Part shown: in pieces, positions 28,318-35,683 of the stretch
Layout: every line of letters begins with the position of its first letter
Position numbering within the stretch: the stretch's first letter is position 1
From: JADGNZ01 sp963715895
Lineage (GTDB): Bacteria > Acidobacteriota > Thermoanaerobaculia > Gp7-AA8
NCBI GenBank assembly: GCA_963715895.1
Contig: OY970284.1
Coordinates: 434,001-498,000, forward strand
Reading direction: 5' to 3'
Length of the DNA stretch: 64,000 nucleotides
Notes under the pieces: generated by a model
The model's database searches: none
Told to the model about the DNA's origin: nothing
What the model saw: the letters and a program-made list of their open reading frames with translations, nothing else
Position numbers and translations under genes: made by a program

Positions 28318-29132
28318 TTCGTCCCGTCGATCTCGATCCCCGCGGTCCAGTGCGCGATCTCCTCGGCGGTCATGTTTCCGATCGGCCGGAGGCGGGCGTC
28401 CTGGTAGCCCCACGCGTTCACATCGGTGAGGTATTGCTGCCGCGAGACGATCGTGCCGTAACAGATCTTCTCCCCCGCGTCCGGTTCCTGTGTCTCCTCG
28501 GCGATGCGTCCGCCGAGCTCTTTCATCACCCATGGGGGCACCTGCGAGCGATTTGATGGATAGAAAAACCCGAAGAGCACGAGATGGGCGTAGAGGCCTC
28601 GCCAGTGTTCGCCATAGCGATCGATGAGCCGCCGCCAATCCATCCGGCCGCCGGTGGCGAGGATGACGTGCGCGACGTCGGCGCCATCGAAGCGCTCGCG
28701 CTCCATGATCAAGCCCTTCGACCAGATCATCTCCTCGGCAGGGATGAGCTTCACCTCGACGTCGAAGACGACGCTCTCGACCGCGAAATCGAACCAGAGC
28801 TCATCGACGGCCGCCACGCCGTTGCCGGCGCTGAAGATGAGATCGATGAAGTCGTCGCCCTTCAGGGCCTTCCCCAGCCAGTGAGAAAAGGTCATCTCGC
28901 ATTCGTATCCGGCTGCCTCGAAGATCTTCTGCGCTTTCGGAAAGTCCTCGCGGCGGATGAAGACGTCGAAGTCTTTGGTGTGGCGCTCGATCCCCGTGTA
29001 ACGCGCGAAGGCATACGCGCCGCCGACGAGAAAGGGGAGGCCGCCGTCGCGCATCAGCTTCATCGAATGGACATAGAACGCGCGGCTCTGCGGGTCGACG
29101 AGAGTTCCAGAAGGGGTGGCAAGTACCGACAT
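28314..29132 (-). CDS. Nucleotidyltransferase-fold protein (AbiEii/DUF6036-like)
   Basis: 272 residues from the ATG at 29130-29132. The Pol-beta-like motif is in FLVGGAYAFARYTG followed by TKDFDVFI: Gly-Gly, then Asp-x-Asp metal ligands (residues about 35-58). The rest is helical with an acidic substrate region. Relatives include antitoxin/toxin nucleotidyltransferases (AbiEii, MNT) and orphan metabolic proteins. No abiEi-type partner is visible next to it. It heads a leftward operon with the metallophosphoesterase, to which it is translationally coupled. Confidence 0.8.
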   Translation of the reverse strand: MSVLATPSGTLVDPQSRAFYVHSMKLMRDGGLPFLVGGAYAFARYTGIERHTKDFDVFIRREDFPKAQKIFEAAGYECEMTFSHWLGKALKGDDFIDLIFSAGNGVAAVDELWFDFAVESVVFDVEVKLIPAEEMIWSKGLIMERERFDGADVAHVILATGGRMDWRRLIDRYGEHWRGLYAHLVLFGFFYPSNRSQVPPWVMKELGGRIAEETQEPDAGEKICYGTIVSRQQYLTDVNAWGYQDARLRPIGNMTAEEIAHWTAGIEIDGTK

Positions 29133-29316
29133 GCAGCGGTGAAAAACTGCACGGCCCGTGCCGGAGTCGGCGGTAAGCACGGCCGGCAGCGTTTGGTTGC
29201 CCAAGGCTCGGCCAGCAGTGGCGCAAGAACTCCAGTCGCCGTTAGCCCCGGAGACAACGATGAGTTGCTTCTTCGCCCGCTGATCAAGCGGCGCGTCTCG
29301 AGCGCCGGGCGCCGCG

Positions 29317-29538
29317 TCAATCCGTCAACTGCTTCATCAGCTCGTTGATCTGATCGTAAACGCGCCGCACCGACGGCTCGACGCTCGTGAGATGTCCGGC
29401 GAAGTTGTAGGACCGCTCGTCGTGGAGCATGTCGAGGATCATGTCGCTGGCGAACAACATATCGGCCAGCTTGTCGACCACTCGCTCCTGGAGGGGCATC
29501 TGTACATCGCCAAACGCGTCTGAAGTTTCGGTGAACAT
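29317..29538 (-). CDS. Small hypothetical protein
   Basis: 73 residues from the ATG at 29536-29538. It is acidic, helical, with no signal peptide: FTETSDAFGDVQMPLQERVV onwards and a C-terminus VYDQINELMKQL. Three residues more are possible at 29547. Codon use looks natural and it occupies an otherwise empty gap, but no family is recognised and the ribosome binding site is weak. Confidence 0.5.
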   Translation of the reverse strand: MFTETSDAFGDVQMPLQERVVDKLADMLFASDMILDMLHDERSYNFAGHLTSVEPSVRRVYDQINELMKQLTD

Positions 29539-29713
29539 ATATCGCACTCTACCTAGGAGTGATTTATCTCCCGATGTCCCTACCCTCTTTTTCGTAACAA
29601 TTGGCGTTTTTCTGCGATCTGCCCCTCATACGAGCCAGTTTGGTGAACATTTGGTGACCACGGGTAGGGATTCGGCGCCCGGCTGACCCTTTAGTTCTTA
29701 TGGTCTGAGGTAT

Positions 29714-29854
29714 GGTTGCCGGGTTTCTGGGTTTCTGGGTTGCTTGGTTGCTGGGTCTCGGGGTCTCGGAGTGCCGGGGTTGGTTCCCGCCGCGAGACCG
29801 CGAGACCCCGTAACCGCGAGACCCCCAACCCAGCAACCCAGCAACCGAGCAACC
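29714..29854. repeat. Inverted array H (words TTGCTGGG and GTCTCGGG)
   Basis: Left arm 29714-29769 has TTTCTGGG and TTGCTGGG, then GGTCTCGGG words. The right arm 29790-29854 has CGCGAGACC and then GCAACCCA words. The loop is about 20 bp. It ends 22 bp before the ATG of the M28 gene, just before its AAAGGAG. The preceding 29548-29713 contains no gene; only a short inverted repeat (CCCTACCC ... GGGTAGGG) is seen. Confidence 0.9.
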
Positions 29855-29876
29855 TCAGCAACGCAAAGGAGCCTCC

Positions 29877-31580
29877 ATGAAGCCATTCCGTTCATTCCTC
29901 GCCATCGGCCTGATGGCTGCCCTCCCGGCTCTGGCCGCGACGAAGACCGCTTCGAAGACAACGAAAGAGGCCGCGCCGGCACCGGTGGCTCGTGGAATGG
30001 CGCTGCTGAGCGGCAAAGCGATGGCCGCCCACGACCAGTTCCTGGCCAGCGACCTTCTCGAGGGTCGCGGTCCCGGCACCCGTGGCGATGAGATCGCCCA
30101 GCAGTACCTCGCCGCGCAGTTCGAGTCGTACGGCCTCCAGCCCGCCGGCGACGGCGGCACCTACTTCCAGAACGTGCCGCTCCTAGGAATCGCCACCGAC
30201 CACGACAAGAGCTCGCTCTCGTTCACGAAGAACGGCGCCGTGATCGCAGGGCCGTTGGCCTTTGGTGCACAGATCGTTGGACAGAACCAGACCCAGACCG
30301 AGAGCGACACACTCGACTCCGATCTCGTCTTCGTCGGACATGGTGTCGTCGCCCCCGAGTACCAGTGGGACGACTACAAAGGACTCGACACCCGCGGCAA
30401 GACGCTGGTGATGCTCGTCGACGACCCTCCCGCCAACGCGCAGGAGCCGGATCTCTTCAAGGGCAAGACGCGCACGTACTACGGACGCTGGACGTACAAA
30501 TACGAGATCGGCACGGCGAAGAACGCCGCCGGCGTCATCCTCATCCACACCACTCCCGCCGCCGGATACGGATGGAACGTCGTCTCCAACTCGTGGGGCG
30601 GCGAGAACTCGTTCATGAAGAACAAGCCCGGCGCGCCAGCGCTCCACTTCGCGGGATGGATGACCGAGGAGGTCGCGCGGCAACTCTTCAAGGCGGCGGG
30701 ACAGGACCTCGATGCGCTGACGCAGCAGGCGGCTTCGCGCACCTTCCAGCCGGTGCCGCTCGGCGTGAAGCTCACCGGCACCATTGCCAGCAAACTCCGC
30801 TCGTTCAACACCACCAACGTGGTGGCAAAGCTCGAAGGCAGCGACCCCAAGCTGCGCGAGGAGGCAATCCTCTACTCCGCGCACCACGATCACCTCGGCA
30901 TCGGTCCCGCCGACAAGAGCGGCGACACCATCTACAATGGAGCCCTCGACAACGCCTCCGGCTGCGCCATCCTCCTGGAGATGGCCCGCGTCTGGACGCG
31001 GATGCCGGCGCCGAAGCGCTCGGTCTACTTCGCGGCCGTGGCCGCCGAGGAGCAGGGATTGATCGGATCGGCCTTCCTGGCCCAGAACCCGCCGCTCCCA
31101 TCCGGACGCATCGCCCTCGGCATGAACTACGACATGATCCCCGAGCTCGGCCGCGTGCGCGACGTCAACATGAACGGCATCGAGCGGACGACGTTCTACC
31201 CGACCGCCCAGCGGATCACGAAGGCGCTCGGACTGACGATCATCCCTGATCCTGAGCCGGAACAGGGACACTACTACCGCTCCGACCACTTCAGTTTCGG
31301 CAAGGTCGGCATTCCGGCCTTCTCCGTCGATCCGGGGCAGGACGTCGTCGGCAAGCCGGCGGGATTCGGCGCCGCATGGTCGAAAGAATTCCGCGCCGAT
31401 CACTACCATCAGCCCAGCGATCAGTTCGATCCGAAATGGGACTGGTCCGAGGCCGTGCAGATGGCCCAGCTCGGCATCTGGATGGGATGGGACGCCGCGA
31501 ATGCCGCCACGATGCCGAATTGGAAGAGCGGCGACGAGTTCCGTGCCGCGCGCGATCGCGCCACGGCGGCCGCGCAGTAG
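29877..31580 (+). CDS. Secreted M28-family aminopeptidase
   Basis: 567 residues. The ATG is preceded by AAAGGAG. The signal peptide reads MKPFRSFLAIGLMAALPALA. A PA-like insert lies around 130-280. The M28 domain has YSAHHDHLGIG (His), NGALDNASGCA (bridging Asp), AAVAAEEQGLIGS (Glu-Glu), NYDMI (Asp) and YRSDHFSFGKVGIPAF (His). The enzyme removes N-terminal residues using two zinc ions. The expression context is single-gene. Confidence 0.92.
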   Translation: MKPFRSFLAIGLMAALPALAATKTASKTTKEAAPAPVARGMALLSGKAMAAHDQFLASDLLEGRGPGTRGDEIAQQYLAAQFESYGLQPAGDGGTYFQNVPLLGIATDHDKSSLSFTKNGAVIAGPLAFGAQIVGQNQTQTESDTLDSDLVFVGHGVVAPEYQWDDYKGLDTRGKTLVMLVDDPPANAQEPDLFKGKTRTYYGRWTYKYEIGTAKNAAGVILIHTTPAAGYGWNVVSNSWGGENSFMKNKPGAPALHFAGWMTEEVARQLFKAAGQDLDALTQQAASRTFQPVPLGVKLTGTIASKLRSFNTTNVVAKLEGSDPKLREEAILYSAHHDHLGIGPADKSGDTIYNGALDNASGCAILLEMARVWTRMPAPKRSVYFAAVAAEEQGLIGSAFLAQNPPLPSGRIALGMNYDMIPELGRVRDVNMNGIERTTFYPTAQRITKALGLTIIPDPEPEQGHYYRSDHFSFGKVGIPAFSVDPGQDVVGKPAGFGAAWSKEFRADHYHQPSDQFDPKWDWSEAVQMAQLGIWMGWDAANAATMPNWKSGDEFRAARDRATAAAQ

Positions 31581-31627
31581 CAACGGATTTGGGTTGTGAA
31601 CCGTATGTTAGAGTCGACTCGTGGGCA

Positions 31628-31680
31628 GTGGATCAGTCAATTTCTAATCCACTAATCTACTGATCCACGGATCACTGATC
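31628..31680. repeat. Short inverted array I (word ACTGATCC/ACTAATCC)
   Basis: GTGGATCAGT (31628-31637) and ACTGATCCAC (31659-31668) are perfect 10-bp complements. The spacer and the following bases contain further degraded copies (ACTAATCT, ACTGATC). It is small but follows the word-array design of the others and lies between the M28 gene and the lipoprotein gene. Confidence 0.7.
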
Positions 31681-31703
31681 TTCACCAAAGGAGCCGTTTG
31701 TTC

Positions 31704-32246
31704 ATGTCAAGAACCACACGCTTGCTGCTCGTCGCCGCGCTTGTCACGCTCGTCGCCGCCGGCTGCGGCAAAGAGAAAAAGAATGGGAACGAGCCCGAGG
31801 AATTCTCGTTCACGATCTACCCCGGCTCGCGCTATCTGGCGCCACTGACCGATCTTTGGAAACAGGCGCGCAGGGTCATGAAGCCGAATGAAGAGGTGCC
31901 GCCGATCGCCATCTACGACACCGATGCGCCGATCGACAAGGTGGCCGAGTTCTACGCGCAATCGTACGGCTACAACAAAATTGCGCCCGATGCGACGAAC
32001 AACCTCAGCTCGGCGAAACCGCCCGCGTTCTACCGCACCGGCGATCTGGCGGGAGACAACGCGGCCATCCTGCCGGTGACGCAGAAGCTGAACATGAAGG
32101 TCGACGTCTCGAAAGCGGTCGGCAGCTATCGCGCCGCGGAGATCGACGCGAAACCGAACCGCCCGCGCGTGACGATCCAACGCCCATACTTCGACGCCAC
32201 GACGTCGCAGACGGTCGACCGCACGCTGATCATGATGTCCCGCTGA
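31704..32246 (+). CDS. Hypothetical lipoprotein
   Basis: 180 residues from the ATG at 31704, 10 bases after AAAGGAG; a TTG six bases earlier is an alternative. The signal peptide ends in the lipobox LVAAGC, so the mature Cys is lipidated. The mature part contains IYPGSRYLAPLTDLWKQAR and a globular alpha/beta region without recognised motif. The stop overlaps the start of tyrA by one base (ATGA-type junction), so they are co-transcribed. A functional link with aromatic synthesis is not apparent. Confidence 0.75.
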   Translation: MSRTTRLLLVAALVTLVAAGCGKEKKNGNEPEEFSFTIYPGSRYLAPLTDLWKQARRVMKPNEEVPPIAIYDTDAPIDKVAEFYAQSYGYNKIAPDATNNLSSAKPPAFYRTGDLAGDNAAILPVTQKLNMKVDVSKAVGSYRAAEIDAKPNRPRVTIQRPYFDATTSQTVDRTLIMMSR

Positions 32247-33001
32247 TGCCAACCGCGCGGCGCGCGTTGATCGCCGGACTCGGCCTCATCGGAGGCTCGA
32301 TCGGCATGGCGTTGCGCCGCGGCGGATGGCGTGTGGCGTTTCTCGATTCCGACCGCGGTTTGGAACCTGGCCAGGCCGCGGATGAGCGCGTCGAGTCGCT
32401 GGACGAGGCCTCTGACGTGGTGATTCTTGCCACTCCGGTAGATGTGGCCGTCACTCTTCTCGCTTCCACCCACGCTCCTCTCATCACCTCGGTCTGCAGC
32501 GTGATGGCGCCTCTCCGCGCCATCGGGGATGACCGCTTCGTGGCCGGCCATCCCCTGGCCGGCTCGCAGGAGCACGGCCTCGCCGCGGCCCGCGCCGATC
32601 TCTTCACCGGCGCGACCTGGTTCATCGACCGCGACAACGCCGTCGTCCGCGAAGTCATCGCCGCCTGCGGCGCGAACGCAGAGCTGGTCGAAGCCGCCGA
32701 ACACGATCGCGCCATCGCCCTCACCAGCCAGCTTCCGCAGATCCTCTCCACCGCCCTCGCCGCCTACCTGCAGGAACGTAATGCCGATCTCCGCTTCGCC
32801 GGCCCCGGCCTTCGAACCTTCCTCCGCCTGGCCGGCAGCGAGGCCTCGGTTTGGGCACCGGTCATCGAGGCGAATCGGGAGAACCTGCGGCCGCATGTCG
32901 AGAAGATCGCAAGGCTCGTTGGTGATATCGTGGAAGGCGATCCCGCGACGGCGTTCATGAAGGCCAACGAGATCTTCGCCGCTCTGAAATCAATGACCTG
33001 A
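32246..33001 (+). CDS. tyrA: Prephenate dehydrogenase
   Basis: 251 residues. An N-terminal Rossmann motif GLGLIGGSIGMAL binds NAD(P). GHPLAGSQEHG contains the catalytic His and matches TyrA. A helical dimerisation domain follows. The enzyme oxidatively decarboxylates prephenate to 4-hydroxyphenylpyruvate for tyrosine synthesis. It is shorter than many TyrA proteins and lacks an ACT domain. The stop codon TGA at 32999-33001 is the first three bases of a 21-bp tandem repeat. Confidence 0.93.
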   Translation: MPTARRALIAGLGLIGGSIGMALRRGGWRVAFLDSDRGLEPGQAADERVESLDEASDVVILATPVDVAVTLLASTHAPLITSVCSVMAPLRAIGDDRFVAGHPLAGSQEHGLAAARADLFTGATWFIDRDNAVVREVIAACGANAELVEAAEHDRAIALTSQLPQILSTALAAYLQERNADLRFAGPGLRTFLRLAGSEASVWAPVIEANRENLRPHVEKIARLVGDIVEGDPATAFMKANEIFAALKSMT

Positions 33002-33270
33002 GGCGCAAAGTTGATGGCCCGAGGCGCAGATTTAGTGGCCTGAGGCGCGAACTTTACGACTTGAACCGCGAACTTGACGACTGAAACCGCGAATTTCGCG
33101 ACTGAGACCGCGAACCTCACGTCTGAAACTGCGAACTTCGCGACTGAGACCGCGAACCTCACGACTGAAACCACGAACTTCGCGACTGAGACCACGAACT
33201 TAGCGACTTGAACCGCGAACTTCGTGACTTGAACCGCGAACTTCGCGACTTGGACCGCGAACTTGATGGC
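32999..33270. repeat. Tandem 21-bp repeat, about 13 copies, palindromic core
   Basis: Consensus TGAGACCGCGAACTTCGCGA plus C. Thirteen direct copies in 272 bp, starting at the tyrA stop codon. The centre of each unit is CGCGAA-C-TTCGCG, a 13-bp palindrome (one perfect copy near 33227, others with one or two changes). The edge copies share TTGATGGCC and are most diverged. The array ends 79 bp before the YfhO gene. Period 21 equals two helical turns, so every palindrome lies on the same DNA face. The minus strand stays open through most of it as a 7-residue repeat. Confidence 0.93.
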
Positions 33271-33349
33271 CTGACGCGCTGAGCAGACGTTTGCGAGTCA
33301 AAGGCCCGCGCCTCTGGTTCAGGACGACAGTGGCGTTACCATCGCCGCC

Positions 33350-35683
33350 TTGAATCCCACCTGGCTTTACGTCGGCGCGGTCTATGCCGTCGCGGTCTGG
33401 CTCGCGCGGCGGGGAGGGAATCCGCTGCCGAAACGGATCGCACTGCTGTTTTTCGCGCTTGTCGTCATTTTCTTCTTCAAGGCGATGACCGGGCCTTACG
33501 TCTCGATCGCCATGGACATCCCTCGGCTCATCGCGCCGTGGTCCGCGTCGGCGCCGGGGCTGACGAAATACACCGTCCTGAACATGGAGACGCACGACGT
33601 ACCGATGCAGCTCGTGCCGTGGGCACGTCAGGTTCGCGAGGCGTGGCTGTCGGGGCATGTCCCCCTCTGGAACGCCCTGGCCGGCTGCGGCTATCCTCTG
33701 TTGGCCAACGCGCAGAGCGCGGCGTTCTCGCCGTTGCGGATCCTTTCTTTGCCGCTTCCGCTCGCCTATGCCATGACCGCCGAGGCGGCCATGAAGATTC
33801 TCGTCGCACTCACATTCACCTTTCTCTACTGCCGGCGCCGGTATGACGCGCTTCCGAGCACGATCGCCGCGATCGCGTACGGTTTCGGCCCATTCGTCGT
33901 CGCCTGGCTGCACTTCGCCCAGAGCACGGCGGCCTGCTTCCTTCCGGCGGTCCTCTACCAGATCGATCTGCTGGCCGAGCGGCGCACCCCTCCGCGCTTC
34001 GCGATGACGGCCGTCATCGGCGCGATGACCGTCTTCTGCGGTCATCCGGAGACGGCGGTCCACATCCTCCTCTTCTCGGTCGCCTACGTTTTCTGGATCG
34101 CGCTCGTCGAGAGGAAGCGCGATTTCCTCCCGGCGCTGGCCGGGGCGGGAGCTGTTGCGGTCCTTCTGGCACTGCCGCTGATCGTGCCGTTCGCGGAGAA
34201 CGTCCGCCAGTCGACCCGCTTCGAGGAGAAGAAGGCCTCCGGCAGCGCCATGCCTTTCTCCGACGCGCCGTCGCTGGCGTTGCTGGTGCAGCCGCGTCTT
34301 TACGGCACGCGGCCCGGGAATCCGTGGGGCCCGGCCACCGCCGAGGCGGTCACGGGATTCGCAGGGATTCTCGGGATTGCCGCGGTCATCGCCATCGCCA
34401 TCGATGTGGTCATGCGTCGGCGCTTCCGCGAGCGTGAGGTGTTTTTCGTCCTCGCCGCGATCGGGGTCTTTGCGTTGCTGGCCAACGTCCGGCCCGCTGT
34501 CGCCGCGCTGCACGCGGTCATCGGTCTGGCCGCCAATGCCCGGCTGCGCTTCCTGTTCGCCTGGCTCCTGGCGGTGCTGATCGCCGCGGCATTGGATCGT
34601 CTGTCGCGCGGGAACCTCCTGCCGTTCGGGATCGGACTGGCATCGGCGGCCGTGTTGATCGTGCTGATCGTCGCCAGGACGCCATTCCCCAGCGCCACCG
34701 CGCGGCACGACGGACTGCTCTCGGTCATCCCGAGCATCGTCGTCATCGCGGTCGCGGCAGTCGCTTTGATACGGGGGTCGGGAGTCGGGGGTCGGGGGTC
34801 GGAGTTGAGCGCCGTTGTTTCTCCGGCTCCCGACTCCCGGCTCCCGACCCCCGGCGCCTCACTGCTGCTCGTCGCCGCCGTCATCGCCGAAATGTGGCCG
34901 CTGACGATCGGTTGGAACCGGGCCTTTCCGATGTCGACGTTCTATCCGCGCACGCCGCTCATCGACGCCGTGTTGCGCCACCACCGCCCCGGCTTCGATC
35001 GCGTGGCGGGCATCGGCGGCGTTCTCTTTCCAAACACCAATGCCATGTTCGGCATCGAGGACGCCCGCGTCCACGATCCGATGGAGCCGGCGCCGTACGT
35101 TCACTTCATTGGCAGCGCCATCACGCACGACTATTACAAGAAGTGGATCGACGAATCGACGCCGCTGCTCGACCGGCTGAACGTCCGCTGGCTGATGACG
35201 GAGCCCGGCCATGAGCTGACCGACACGGCGCGCTACGCGCTGCGCTACGCCGGCCCCGACGGGCGGCTCTACGAAAACCTCCATGCCATGCCGCGCTTCT
35301 TCGGCGATGGTGCCCACGTGCGCATCACCACCGCCAGCGGAGATGCTTACACGCTCGAGGTTGATGCACCAAAGGAGACGCGCATCTCCAGCAGCGTCGG
35401 CTGGTCGCGGTGGTGGCGGGTGTCATTCCGAGGAGGCGACGCTCCCCTTCGACGTGAAACCGACCCCTTTCTCACCTTCACCGTCCCCGGCGGCCACAGC
35501 ACCGTTCGCATCCGCTACGTCCCGGTCTCGTTCTACGCGGCATCGCTCATCGCGCTGCTGACCGCCGCCGTGCTCGTCTGCTTTATGATCCGCGCCGGTG
35601 TTCAACGCCACATGGATCTACGTCGGCGCGCTCTACGCGATCGCGATCGCTTGCGCACGGCGCTGGAGCCCGGGGGGCCGTGA
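33350..35683 (+). CDS. YfhO-type integral membrane protein (paralogue 1)
   Basis: 777 residues from a TTG at 33350, giving MNPTWLYVGAVYAVAV. This aligns with the start of the next gene and supports the choice. About 12 transmembrane segments precede a C-terminal periplasmic domain with AMPRFFGDGAHVRI. Conserved blocks GHVPLWNALAGCGYPLLAN and FCGHPETAVHILLF are shared with paralogue 2. YfhO proteins are GT-C-like, linked to glycosyl transfer at the outer face of the membrane; the donor is unknown. Residues about 475-503 (SGVGGRGSELSAVVSPAPDS) come from an inverted repeat array and interrupt the fold in frame. The 3' end overlaps paralogue 2 by 86 bp. Confidence 0.8.
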   Translation: MNPTWLYVGAVYAVAVWLARRGGNPLPKRIALLFFALVVIFFFKAMTGPYVSIAMDIPRLIAPWSASAPGLTKYTVLNMETHDVPMQLVPWARQVREAWLSGHVPLWNALAGCGYPLLANAQSAAFSPLRILSLPLPLAYAMTAEAAMKILVALTFTFLYCRRRYDALPSTIAAIAYGFGPFVVAWLHFAQSTAACFLPAVLYQIDLLAERRTPPRFAMTAVIGAMTVFCGHPETAVHILLFSVAYVFWIALVERKRDFLPALAGAGAVAVLLALPLIVPFAENVRQSTRFEEKKASGSAMPFSDAPSLALLVQPRLYGTRPGNPWGPATAEAVTGFAGILGIAAVIAIAIDVVMRRRFREREVFFVLAAIGVFALLANVRPAVAALHAVIGLAANARLRFLFAWLLAVLIAAALDRLSRGNLLPFGIGLASAAVLIVLIVARTPFPSATARHDGLLSVIPSIVVIAVAAVALIRGSGVGGRGSELSAVVSPAPDSRLPTPGASLLLVAAVIAEMWPLTIGWNRAFPMSTFYPRTPLIDAVLRHHRPGFDRVAGIGGVLFPNTNAMFGIEDARVHDPMEPAPYVHFIGSAITHDYYKKWIDESTPLLDRLNVRWLMTEPGHELTDTARYALRYAGPDGRLYENLHAMPRFFGDGAHVRITTASGDAYTLEVDAPKETRISSSVGWSRWWRVSFRGGDAPLRRETDPFLTFTVPGGHSTVRIRYVPVSFYAASLIALLTAAVLVCFMIRAGVQRHMDLRRRALRDRDRLRTALEPGGP
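34772..34853. repeat. Inverted array (word CGGGGGT/CGGGAGT) inside YfhO paralogue 1
   Basis: Left arm 34772-34804 is four to five 7-bp words CGGGGGT/CGGGAGT. The right arm 34821-34853 is the complement (CTCCCGA, CCCCCGA). The loop is 16 bp. It lies within the coding sequence and keeps the frame open. The equivalent place in paralogue 2 (TVVLTLAALFVLNLRGRHIA) lacks it. Confidence 0.9.

Noticed and set aside
32764..33195. Open frame with a 7-residue repeat on the minus strand across the 21-bp array
   Set aside because: It starts inside the tandem repeat and ends within tyrA; the period of 21 keeps any frame open. No start signal or partner was seen, so a DNA-level role is more likely.
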